From a bacterium (GTDB lineage Bacteria; Caldisericota; Caldisericia; B22-G15), in the NCBI GenBank assembly GCA_012517755.1, contig JAAYUH010000213.1, positions 1 to 9,843 of the forward strand: a stretch of 9,843 nucleotides of DNA. Reading direction: 5' to 3'. Each line of letters opens with the position of its first letter. The first letter of the stretch is position 1. Below the pieces are notes generated by a model, which was given only the letters and a program-made list of their open reading frames with translations, ran no database searches and was not told the DNA's origin. Position numbers and translations under genes: made by a program. This document shows, in pieces, positions 1 to 6,039 of this stretch.

Positions 1-83
1 TGTAATATCTTTTTTAAATCAGAAAAAGTAAAAATTTTTTTCTGAAATTTTTGAAGAATCTTTACAATCTCATATTTTTTCAT
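1..83 (-). CDS. N-terminus of a leftward winged-helix protein, possibly AbiEi-type antitoxin (partial)
   Basis: This gene runs off the left edge, so only its first 27 codons are visible. The minus strand reads MKKYEIVKILQKF, then QKKIFTFSDLKKIL. A short helix, a K-rich turn, then 'IFTFSDLKKIL' is the pattern of the N-terminal winged helix in AbiEi-type antitoxins (type IV toxin-antitoxin systems) and related small regulators. The ATG at 83-81 has AAGGAT at 98-93 as ribosome binding site, 9 nt upstream. The frame is open upstream only to a TGA, with no other start codon. It is divergent from the two-component genes. Being a gene start is well supported by the binding site, the promoter and the open frame; the AbiEi assignment rests on a short pattern and is tentative. 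Confidence 0.5.
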   Translation of the reverse strand, partial: MKKYEIVKILQKFQKKIFTFSDLKKIL

Positions 84-104
84 ATATACAACATCCTTAG
101 CAAA

Positions 105-133
105 ATTGTATAGTATTTTTCACCCATTTGCAA
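105..133 (-). promoter_or_regulatory. Promoter of the leftward gene
   Basis: On the minus strand TTGCAA (133-128, 4 of 6 matches to TTGACA) is followed after exactly 17 bp by TACAAT (110-105, 5 of 6 to TATAAT). Transcription would start near 98, where the AAGGAT ribosome binding site of the gene starting at 83 begins, giving a leader of about 15 nt. The regular spacing and the placement directly before a start codon support it. Confidence 0.5.
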
Positions 134-149
134 TAAATTATGTAGAGGT

Positions 150-262
150 CTCTGAAAAAGTCATCCAAATTGTTATTCCTGCGAAAATAGAAATCTATAT
201 TATAAATAAAAATGTTGGATTCCCGTTTTCACGGGAATGACAAAATAGAATATTTTTTAGTG
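150..262. repeat. Decayed inverted-repeat element (MITE/REP-like)
   Basis: Two arms of about 45 nt (150-195 and 218-262) are imperfect inverted copies of each other around a 22-nt AT-rich centre. The inner 24 nt of the arms match at 18 positions by hand alignment. The right arm keeps an intact hairpin, ATTCCCGT (219-226), loop TTTC, ACGGGAAT (231-238). The corresponding left hairpin, starting ATTCCTGCGAAAAT at 174, has lost its complement, so it has decayed. Its GC-rich core stands out against very AT-rich flanks. Short dispersed elements with GTCATTCC...GGAATC ends are common in bacterial intergenic regions. No transposase gene and no clear target-site duplication is visible, and whether it is mobile is unknown. 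It separates the leftward gene from the kinase gene. Confidence 0.6.
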
Positions 263-338
263 TACAGGGGGATCAGGTATTTTTTATACTAAAATAAAAA
301 ATAAGAATATTATTTAAAAAACAAATAAATTATTATAT

Positions 339-384
339 TTGAATATTCTAAGTAATTATGATTTAATAATACATATGTTATAAT
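339..384 (+). promoter_or_regulatory. Promoter(s) of the two-component genes
   Basis: TGTTATAAT at 376-384 is a perfect extended -10 (TG-N-TATAAT) with no good -35; it would start transcription at about 390-392, on the GTG start codon at 391. A second possible promoter, TTGAAT (339-344), 17-bp spacer, TTTAAT (362-367), would start near 374 and give a leader of about 17 nt that holds no ribosome binding site. Either reading leaves the kinase without a Shine-Dalgarno sequence. The DNA is so AT-rich that chance -10 matches are expected, but the extended form is more specific. Confidence 0.45.
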
Positions 385-390
385 ATTTAT

Positions 391-1554
391 GTGAATAAAT
401 TATTAAATACAGATGAGTTGATATATGAAATAGAAAAATTAAATTTAAACCTCTCTAAAACACAAAAGATTTTAAAAAAAACCGAAGATAAATATAAAAA
501 TTTATTAGAAAGATCATCTGATATAATTTTTGTACATCAAAATGGAAAAATAGTTTTAGCTTCTAAAGGTTGCTTGAAATTACTTGGTGCCAAAAATCAA
601 AAAGAATTAATTGGTAAAGATTTATTAAATGATATTGTTCATCCAGATTATAGAGATGTAGTAAAAAAAAGAGACGACAATGTTTATAAAAATAAAAAAG
701 AGGCTAGCTTCCTCGAAGAAAAATTAATTAAATTAAATGGGGATATATTAGATGTGGATGTATGTCCCGTGCCATATACTTATAAAGGTAAACCTGCTAT
801 TAAAGTTTATGCACGTGATATTACAAAGAAGAAGAAAAATGAACTTGAAAATAAATTGAATTATCTTAAGATGAAAAATTTAACTGATTATTTTCAAATG
901 ATTTTAGAAGATGAAAGATCTAGAATTTCACAAGAAATACATGATGATTTAGGACAAACATTGATTATGTTAAAACTCAATTTACAAAATTTACAAAATG
1001 AATTGAATCAAATTGATAAAAATAATATATTTAATGATAAAATATCTAAAATTATATTTTTATCTGACTCAATAAATCAAAAATTAAAAGATATTTCATA
1101 TCAATTGAGACCGCCAATATTAGATCATTTAGGTCTAATTTCTGCTATAAAATGGCAGGTTGAAGAGTTTGAAAAATTATCAGGTATAAAATGTTCATTA
1201 AAAACAAGTTCAGCAAAATTAAAATTAAAAAAAGATGTATCTACTACAATATTTAGAGTCTTTCAAGAAGCTTTGAATAATATATATAAACATTCAAAAG
1301 CAACGAAAGTAAATATAATAATTAAGAAATATGAAAATTATTTATTGTTTAAAATAAAAGATAATGGTGTAGGAATAAAAATAGACAAAATTAATAAGTT
1401 AACATCTTTAGGAATATTAAGCATGAAAGAGAGAATTGTAAGTATTAATGGTTATTTTAATATTATTAATAACAAAAATAATGGAACAGTTATCAATATT
1501 AAAATTCCTACAAGTGAAAAATATAATAAAAATATAAAGAAAAAAAGGATGTAA
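391..1554 (+). CDS. PAS-domain sensor histidine kinase, NarL/LuxR-partner type (HisKA_3)
   Basis: Cytoplasmic sensor kinase of 387 residues with no signal peptide or membrane segment. Order: a short helical start (1-35), one PAS domain (about 33-145, ending in the typical 'YARDIT' strand), a HisKA_3 dimerisation domain (about 172-240) and a HATPase_c domain (about 283-374). The phospho-accepting residue is His184 in QEIHDDLGQT. ATP-binding boxes are present: FQEALNNIYKH (291-301, N box), DNGVGI (324-329, G1) and SLGILSMKER (339-348, G2). It should autophosphorylate and pass phosphate to the response regulator 1 nt downstream. The GTG start at 391 has no Shine-Dalgarno sequence; the next in-frame candidate, TTG at 418, has none either. 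The gene is exceptionally AT-rich. The signal is presumably a soluble molecule bound by PAS; its identity is not visible. Confidence 0.93.
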   Translation: MNKLLNTDELIYEIEKLNLNLSKTQKILKKTEDKYKNLLERSSDIIFVHQNGKIVLASKGCLKLLGAKNQKELIGKDLLNDIVHPDYRDVVKKRDDNVYKNKKEASFLEEKLIKLNGDILDVDVCPVPYTYKGKPAIKVYARDITKKKKNELENKLNYLKMKNLTDYFQMILEDERSRISQEIHDDLGQTLIMLKLNLQNLQNELNQIDKNNIFNDKISKIIFLSDSINQKLKDISYQLRPPILDHLGLISAIKWQVEEFEKLSGIKCSLKTSSAKLKLKKDVSTTIFRVFQEALNNIYKHSKATKVNIIIKKYENYLLFKIKDNGVGIKIDKINKLTSLGILSMKERIVSINGYFNIINNKNNGTVINIKIPTSEKYNKNIKKKRM

Positions 1555-1555
1555 G

Positions 1556-2197
1556 ATGATTGAAATTTTATTAGCAGATGACCATTTGATAGTTAGAGAA
1601 GGTATTAAAAGTATTTTAAGAAAATATACTAATATATTAATAAAAAAAGAAGTAGATAATGGAGAAAATGTTATAAGGGAATTAAAAAGAGAAAAATATG
1701 ATATTTTAATTTTAGATATTTCATTGCCAAAGATGAATGGCATTGAAGTCTTAGAAGAAATAAGAAGGAAAAATTTTAATATAAAAGTGTTAATTCTTAG
1801 TATACATAAGCAAAGAGATTATATTATAAGATGTTTTGAGTTAGGTGCATCTGGCTACCTTACAAAAGACATCCTTGCTAATGAATTAATTAATGCTATT
1901 TATAGTATATATAATGGAAAAAAATATATTTCAAATGATATTATACAAGAAATAACCGATATTTTTGATTTTATAAATCACTCATCTAAAAAATTATCCA
2001 ATAGAGAATATCAAATTTTAATTATGATAGCTCAAGGTAAACATATTAAAGAAATATCAAAAGATTTAAATATAAATGAAAAAACAGTAAGTACATATCG
2101 TCAACGTATTTTAAAAAAATTGAATCTTAAAAATAATGCAGAAATAATATATTATTGTATAAAAAACAATATAATTAATATTAATTTATATATGTAA
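1556..2197 (+). CDS. NarL/FixJ-family response regulator (REC + LuxR-type HTH)
   Basis: Response regulator of 213 residues, the usual length for the family. The receiver domain (1-120) has the acidic pair Asp8/Asp9, phospho-acceptor Asp54 (in LILDISLPKMNG), the conserved Ser82 switch residue and Lys104 (in GYLTKD). The C-terminal LuxR-type helix-turn-helix (146-205) contains LSNREYQIL, then EISKDLNINEKTVSTYRQRI as recognition region. The ATG lies 1 nt after the kinase stop, with AAGGAT at 1545-1550 as ribosome binding site, so the two form a translationally close pair. Phosphorylation should dimerise it on an inverted repeat. A 7-2-7 palindrome overlaps its own stop codon and lies upstream of the next promoter, which makes the downstream operon the most likely target. 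That link is inferred from position. Confidence 0.95.
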   Translation: MIEILLADDHLIVREGIKSILRKYTNILIKKEVDNGENVIRELKREKYDILILDISLPKMNGIEVLEEIRRKNFNIKVLILSIHKQRDYIIRCFELGASGYLTKDILANELINAIYSIYNGKKYISNDIIQEITDIFDFINHSSKKLSNREYQILIMIAQGKHIKEISKDLNINEKTVSTYRQRILKKLNLKNNAEIIYYCIKNNIININLYM

Positions 2198-2213
2198 GAT
2201 TTATCTTACATAT
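2190..2213. promoter_or_regulatory. Perfect 11-bp palindrome: candidate operator (or weak terminator)
   Basis: ATATGTAAGAT (2190-2200), TT, ATCTTACATAT (2203-2213): the arms are exact reverse complements. Its core, GTAAGAT-TT-ATCTTAC, has the 7-2-7 geometry used by NarL-type regulators, although the heptamer is not NarL's TACYYMT. The centre (2201.5) is about 64 bp upstream of the predicted start of the next promoter, a position typical of class I activators. The alternative is a terminator for the two-component genes, but the stem has only two G-C pairs and the following sequence is not a clean T-run. The site overlaps the regulator's stop codon (2195-2197). Confidence 0.5.
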
Positions 2214-2231
2214 TCATAATTATTCACTGAC

Positions 2232-2259
2232 TTGACATTTTTATATTTTATATTATTAA
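2232..2259 (+). promoter_or_regulatory. Promoter of the seven-gene operon
   Basis: A perfect -35, TTGACA (2232-2237), is followed after 16 bp by TATTAA (2254-2259, 4 of 6 matches to TATAAT). The predicted start is near 2266, leaving a leader of only about 12 nt that consists of the GAGGTG ribosome binding site (2267-2272) and spacer. Such a short leader excludes a riboswitch from this transcript. The weak -10 with a good -35 and an upstream palindrome suits an activator-dependent promoter. Confidence 0.6.
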
Positions 2260-2277
2260 CATTTATGAGGTGTAAAG

Positions 2278-2673
2278 ATGGTGAACAATAATGTAGTTAG
2301 ATTAATAAGTCCAAGGAATGTTGCTAAAACTGATGGTACATGGTCTCAGGGTGTCCGAAAGAATAATTTTATATTTATTTCAGGACAGGTACCTTTAGAT
2401 TTTGAAGGCAATATTATTGGAAAAAGCAATTTTGAATTACAAGCAAAACAGGCGCTTGATAATTTTATAAGTGTATTAGATGAATTGGGTGGTAAACAAG
2501 AAAACATTATGATGATAACAGTTTTTTTAACAAATATGAAATATAGGCCCCTTTTTGCAAAAATACGTGAGAATTATTTCAAAAAAAATCCACCAGCAAG
2601 TACAGTTGTCGAAGTTACTAGACTTTTTATGGAAGAAATACTAATTGAAATTAATGGAATTGCTTTTTTATAA
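2278..2673 (+). CDS. Rid-family (YjgF/YER057c/UK114) protein lacking the RidA catalytic Arg
   Basis: Small soluble protein of 131 residues covering the whole Rid fold (trimeric in known members). Family landmarks are 'FISGQVPLDFEGNIIG' (33-48), the central helix with 'QALDNFISVLDELGG' (58-72), 'VFLTNMKYR' (82-90) and the C-terminal 'EINGIAFL' (124-131). Classical RidA hydrolyses reactive enamines/imines with an Arg (Arg105 in E. coli, in PARS-CVEV). Here the aligned stretch is PPASTVVEVTRL, with Ser108 at that position. This places it among Rid subfamilies without the deaminase Arg, so imine deaminase activity should not be assumed. Start: ATG at 2278, 5 nt after GAGGTG; the adjacent GTG at 2281 is an alternative. 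It is the first gene of the operon. Rid proteins often accompany amidohydrolases in heterocycle catabolism, where many have no assigned reaction. Confidence 0.92.
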   Translation: MVNNNVVRLISPRNVAKTDGTWSQGVRKNNFIFISGQVPLDFEGNIIGKSNFELQAKQALDNFISVLDELGGKQENIMMITVFLTNMKYRPLFAKIRENYFKKNPPASTVVEVTRLFMEEILIEINGIAFL

Positions 2674-2711
2674 AATTTTTAAATTAAATTCAAAAAATAA
2701 GGAGGTTTTTT

Positions 2712-3479
2712 ATGTCAACAAAAATTATTGATCTTTCAATGGTTGTTGAATCCGACCCAAGCCCTATAATGAATGTTAAAATCACAAATTTACCACATGA
2801 GTATGGTGCTCAAGAGGATTCAAAGCATTATGGAATTAATCCAAAGGATTGGCCATTCCCAGGAAAAGCTTGGGCTGATGATTTTATTGAAATGACAACA
2901 CATGCTGGCACACACCTCGATGCTCCATGGCATATGACTCCGGTATCAGAAGGCAAAAAGGCTAAAACTATAGATGAATGGCCTTTAGAGTGGTGCTATG
3001 GTGATGGTGTTGTTGTTGATATTAGAGATTTACCTGATGGTTATCAATTAAAAGCAGATGAATTAAAAGAACGTTTGTCTAAAATAAAATATTCTTTAAA
3101 GCCATTTGATATTTTTTTAGTTATGACTGGTAATGATAAATTATGGGGAAAACCAGAATATTTAAATCATGGAGGCCATCTATCTCCTGAAGCACTTGAA
3201 TGGGTGTTAGATCAAGGAGTTAAAGCTGTTGGTACTGATGCATGGAGTTTTGATATCTCATATGATGCATGGTCAAAGAATTATAAAGAACATGGTAATG
3301 ATCCGAAATATTTATGGCCTTGTCATTTAGTGGCAATAAAAAAAGAGTATGCTCATTACGAAAAATTAACTAATCTTGACAAATTACCTTCTTATGGATT
3401 TAAATTTTTTGGTTTCCCGATTAAATTTTATAAGGGAAGTGCTGGTTTTGTTAGCGCAGTTGCATTTGTTAATGAATAA
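2712..3479 (+). CDS. Cyclase-family metal-dependent hydrolase (KynB/isatin hydrolase superfamily)
   Basis: Protein of 255 residues, full length for the cyclase family (PF04199), which includes bacterial kynurenine formamidase KynB and isatin hydrolase. The metal-binding signature HxGTHxDxPxH is complete: His64, Gly66, Thr67, His68, Asp70, Pro72, His74. The second conserved block, GTDAWSFD (174-181), and the C-terminal 'EKLTNLDKLP' (217-226) are also in place. Known members hydrolyse amide or lactam bonds using Mn or Zn in the cytoplasm; no signal peptide is present. The start has a perfect AAGGAGG (2699-2705) 6 nt before the ATG. No other kynurenine-pathway gene is present, so a role in opening a ring or cleaving an amide made by the neighbouring deaminase is more plausible than tryptophan catabolism; that is inference. 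By eye it is less AT-rich than the upstream regulators. Confidence 0.88.
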   Translation: MSTKIIDLSMVVESDPSPIMNVKITNLPHEYGAQEDSKHYGINPKDWPFPGKAWADDFIEMTTHAGTHLDAPWHMTPVSEGKKAKTIDEWPLEWCYGDGVVVDIRDLPDGYQLKADELKERLSKIKYSLKPFDIFLVMTGNDKLWGKPEYLNHGGHLSPEALEWVLDQGVKAVGTDAWSFDISYDAWSKNYKEHGNDPKYLWPCHLVAIKKEYAHYEKLTNLDKLPSYGFKFFGFPIKFYKGSAGFVSAVAFVNE

Positions 3480-3518
3480 GATAATTATAATTAAAATTTT
3501 TATTAGATTCTTTTGATT

Positions 3519-4883
3519 ATGAAAATATTACTAAAAGATATTGAATTAATTGCAACTTTTAATGAAAATTTAGATGAAATAAAAAATGGTTGGATTTTAA
3601 TAGAAAATAATATAATAAAAAATTTAGGCAAAATGGATAATCTTGCAGAACTAAAAACAGACAAAATTATAGATTGTAAAAATATGATTATAATGCCTGG
3701 TTTTGTAAATACACATTCACATTTTTATCAATCACTTTTCAGAGCTTTACCAGAAGTACAAAATGCTAAACTTTTTGATTGGCTATCTTTTTTATATAAA
3801 AAATGGGAAAATATTGATGAAGAATCTATAAAAATTTCATCAGTTGTTTCAACTCTTGAATTAATGAAAAGTGGTGTTACTACTACTGTTGATCATTTAT
3901 ATTTATTTCCTAAAAATCATCCATTTATATTAGATTCTGAAATAGAAGGAGTTCTTATGACAGGAATACGTTTTTATATAATTCGTGGTAGTATGTGTGT
4001 ATCAAAAGAAAGCGGTGGTCTCCCGTTAAAGTCTGTTGTTCAAAATATTGACGAGATACTAAAAGATTATGAAAGGGTAATGCAATTATATAATAAAACT
4101 AATCCATATTCTATGCTAAGAGTTGCCCTAGGTCCTTGTTCTATATTCACTGTTAATACAGATCTTTTAAGAGAAACATTAAATTTTGCTAATAGGAACA
4201 ACTTATTATTGCATATGCATCTTTGTGAAACTAAAGATGAATATGAATATTGTTTATCTAAATATAATTTAAAACCAATTGATTATATGGAAGAGATTGG
4301 TTGGTTAAATAATAAAGTTTGGTTTGCTCATCTTGTTCATATTAATGATGACGATATTGAAAAATTATCTAGAGCGGGCATTGGTTTCGCTCATTGTCCT
4401 ACTGCAAATATGAGATTGGGAGATGGCATATCTCCTGTATTCAAAATGAAAAATTCATCAATTAATATCGGACTTGGTGTTGATGGAAGTGCCTCAAATG
4501 ATACAAATAATTTTCTTCACGAGATAAGACATGCGATGCTTTTACAAAGAGTAAAATTTGGTGCAGATTCTATATCTCCAAAAGAAGCTCTTTATTTTGG
4601 AACAGTTGGTGGTGCTAAAGTTCTTAAACTAGATCATGAGATTGGTTCAATTGAGCAAGGGAAAGCTGCAGATATTATAGGGTTTAAACTTAATCGTCTC
4701 GAATTTGCTGGTGCTCTAACAGATCCAATAAATTCAATTGTTTTTTGTGATTCAAAAAATGTTGATTTTTCAATGATAAATGGCAAAATTATAATTGAAA
4801 ATGGAAATTTTATTAATATAGATCCTGAATATTTTATAGATAAACAAAATCAAATTTCTAAAAGATTAATTCAATTAAATTAA
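3519..4883 (+). CDS. Amidohydrolase-superfamily deaminase resembling 8-oxoguanine deaminase (TRZ/ATZ group)
   Basis: Cytoplasmic metal-dependent hydrolase of 454 residues. Metal and catalytic residues of the TRZ/ATZ/cytosine-deaminase-like group are present: THSH (His66, His68), HMHLCETKDE (His234, Glu237), AHLVH (His271/His274) and GVDGSASND (Asp322). Blocks typical of 8-oxoguanine deaminases are FDWLSFLYKKW (86-96), DHLYLFP (125-131), RGSM (156-159), GGLP (167-169 region), GPCSIFTV (205-212) and HCPTANMRL (292-300). Those enzymes convert 8-oxoguanine to urate plus ammonia; triazine and other aminoheterocycle hydrolases are close relatives, so the substrate could differ. I chose ATG 3519 over the in-frame TTG at 3513 because family members begin with 'xxLLKDIELIATF'. 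Neither has a recognisable ribosome binding site, which is unusual in this operon. The gene is 39 nt after the cyclase gene. Confidence 0.88.
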   Translation: MKILLKDIELIATFNENLDEIKNGWILIENNIIKNLGKMDNLAELKTDKIIDCKNMIIMPGFVNTHSHFYQSLFRALPEVQNAKLFDWLSFLYKKWENIDEESIKISSVVSTLELMKSGVTTTVDHLYLFPKNHPFILDSEIEGVLMTGIRFYIIRGSMCVSKESGGLPLKSVVQNIDEILKDYERVMQLYNKTNPYSMLRVALGPCSIFTVNTDLLRETLNFANRNNLLLHMHLCETKDEYEYCLSKYNLKPIDYMEEIGWLNNKVWFAHLVHINDDDIEKLSRAGIGFAHCPTANMRLGDGISPVFKMKNSSINIGLGVDGSASNDTNNFLHEIRHAMLLQRVKFGADSISPKEALYFGTVGGAKVLKLDHEIGSIEQGKAADIIGFKLNRLEFAGALTDPINSIVFCDSKNVDFSMINGKIIIENGNFINIDPEYFIDKQNQISKRLIQLN

Positions 4884-4909
4884 AAATTAATATATTTATA
4901 TAAAATTGG

Positions 4910-4920
4910 AAGGAGGTGAT
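4910..4920 (+). promoter_or_regulatory. Unoccupied perfect Shine-Dalgarno sequence upstream of the lipoprotein gene
   Basis: AAGGAGGTGAT matches the usual anti-Shine-Dalgarno tail of 16S rRNA over 11 bases, yet no ATG, GTG or TTG follows at a usable distance. The only GTG (4916) lies inside the motif; CTG at 4928 is in frame with the lipoprotein gene but 11 nt away. The true ribosome binding site of that gene is AGGAGG at 4961-4966, 6 nt before ATG 4973. The element could be a ribosome standby site, a start for an N-extended form, or a remnant. Confidence 0.5.
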
Positions 4921-4972
4921 AAGTTTCCTGTTAAAAAATTTTAAATATTTAATAAGAAAAAGGAGGAAAATC

Positions 4973-5974
4973 ATGAAAAATTTAAAAACAGTGTTAATAG
5001 TAATATTAATGCTAATTTTTTTCAGTGGATGTGCAAAAAAGGAAGTAGAAGAAAAGCCTACACTTAAGATGGCTGCGATATATGTTGGTACTATTCAAGA
5101 TGGTGATTGGACCACATTGGGTTATATTGCACTTCAAGAAGTAGGTAAAAAATATAATATTGAGACTTCCTATTCACAAAAAGTATCAGTAGCTGATGCT
5201 GAACAAGTCATGAAAGAATATATCGCAAAGGGTTATAATATTATTTTTGCAGATAGTGCTGAATATGTTAATCCTGTAGATAATATTGCTGATCAATACC
5301 CAAATGTTAGCTTTATCTCATATGCTGAAGAGCAGCCTAAAAATCCAAAGCCAAATATTTGGTATATTAATAGAAATTATTATAGCGGTGCATATGTTTT
5401 AGGTGCTTTGGCTGCACTAACAACTAAGACAGGTAAGATTGGTTTCATTGGTGCACTTGATCTTCCTTTTTTAAGAGGACAGATTAATGCAATAAAACAA
5501 GCTATCAAAGATTTAGGTTTAAATACACAATTTGATTATGTATTTGTTGGCAGTTTTGACGATCCAGTAAAAGCTAAACAAGCTGCAGAAAGTTTTATTT
5601 CTAAAGGTGTTGATGTATTAATAAATGTAGTTAATTTAGGTATTTATGGTATTTTTCAAGCTGCTAAAGAAGCTGAAACTTCAGTTTATGTTACATGTAT
5701 GTATACAGATAAAGGTGATTTAGCGCCTGACAATTTTCTTACAGCTGATTTATTTAATTTTACACCCACTCTAGATTATATCGTTGGGGAAATTGTTAAG
5801 GGTACTAAAGGTGGTTATACATTTATGGAATTTGGGGAGAACAAGGCAAGATATCCTCGTTTCCCAATTTCTAATGTTACAGATGATATTAATAATAGAG
5901 TTAAACAGATTGCGGATGATGTAGCATCCGGAAAGATTCAAGTTACTGTAAATATGGATACTATTAATCCATAA
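4973..5974 (+). CDS. BMP-family ABC transporter substrate-binding lipoprotein
   Basis: Extracytoplasmic solute-binding lipoprotein of 333 residues. Residues 1-19 form a lipoprotein signal (MKNLK, a hydrophobic stretch, then FFSGC), with Cys20 as the lipidated residue. The rest is one BMP domain (PF02608, about 31-325). Landmarks include 'QDGDW' (42-46), 'YYSGAYVLGALAALTTKTGK' (136-155) and 'IGFIGALDLPFL' (156-167). BMP proteins such as PnrA, BmpA and NupN bind nucleosides or purine bases. The common 'DxGFND' binding loop is replaced here by QDGDW, as in the subfamily whose members sit beside amidohydrolases, so the ligand may differ from nucleosides. Start: ATG 4973 with AGGAGG 6 nt upstream; an in-frame GTG at 4916 would add a basic extension before the signal and overlaps a Shine-Dalgarno motif, so it is not preferred. 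A strong hairpin follows the stop. Confidence 0.92.
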   Translation: MKNLKTVLIVILMLIFFSGCAKKEVEEKPTLKMAAIYVGTIQDGDWTTLGYIALQEVGKKYNIETSYSQKVSVADAEQVMKEYIAKGYNIIFADSAEYVNPVDNIADQYPNVSFISYAEEQPKNPKPNIWYINRNYYSGAYVLGALAALTTKTGKIGFIGALDLPFLRGQINAIKQAIKDLGLNTQFDYVFVGSFDDPVKAKQAAESFISKGVDVLINVVNLGIYGIFQAAKEAETSVYVTCMYTDKGDLAPDNFLTADLFNFTPTLDYIVGEIVKGTKGGYTFMEFGENKARYPRFPISNVTDDINNRVKQIADDVASGKIQVTVNMDTINP

Positions 5975-5990
5975 AATAAAAAATTGGGAG

Positions 5991-6029
5991 ATAAAATAAT
6001 AGGAGGGTTTATCCCTCCTATTATTTTAT
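5991..6029 (+). terminator. Intra-operon 17-bp perfect hairpin (attenuating terminator or 3' stabiliser)
   Basis: Arms at 5991-6007 and 6013-6029 are exact reverse complements (17 bp) with a 5-nt loop TTTAT. The top of the stem is GC-rich (AGGAGGG/CCCTCCT) and its base is AT-rich, with the downstream arm running into TTATTTTATAT, as in intrinsic terminators. It begins 17 nt after the lipoprotein stop codon and ends 10 nt before the ATPase start. A partial terminator or an mRNA-protecting hairpin here would let the binding protein be made in excess over the membrane and ATPase subunits. The AGGAGGG inside the left arm is too far from the ATPase ATG to serve it. Confidence 0.8.
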
Positions 6030-6039
6030 ATAGAATAAA

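Noticed and set aside
150..262. CRISPR repeat
   Set aside because: There is a single inverted-repeat unit, with no direct repeats or regularly spaced unique spacers.
1417..1743. Minus-strand open frame across the kinase-regulator junction
   Set aside because: It lies antisense to two well-defined genes with all their motifs; its hydrophobic, Ile/Phe-rich translation is what AT-rich antisense gives.
2198..2277. Purine-type riboswitch before the operon
   Set aside because: The predicted leader is only about 12 nt and no aptamer-like stems are seen; the palindrome lies upstream of the promoter.
3482..3493. 12-bp palindrome TAATTATAATTA between the cyclase and deaminase genes
   Set aside because: Made only of A and T in very AT-rich DNA; expected by chance and has no terminator or operator context.
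4916..4972. Upstream GTG start for the lipoprotein
   Set aside because: The GTG lies inside a Shine-Dalgarno motif and would put a basic extension before the signal peptide; ATG 4973 has AGGAGG at ideal spacing and starts a standard lipoprotein signal.
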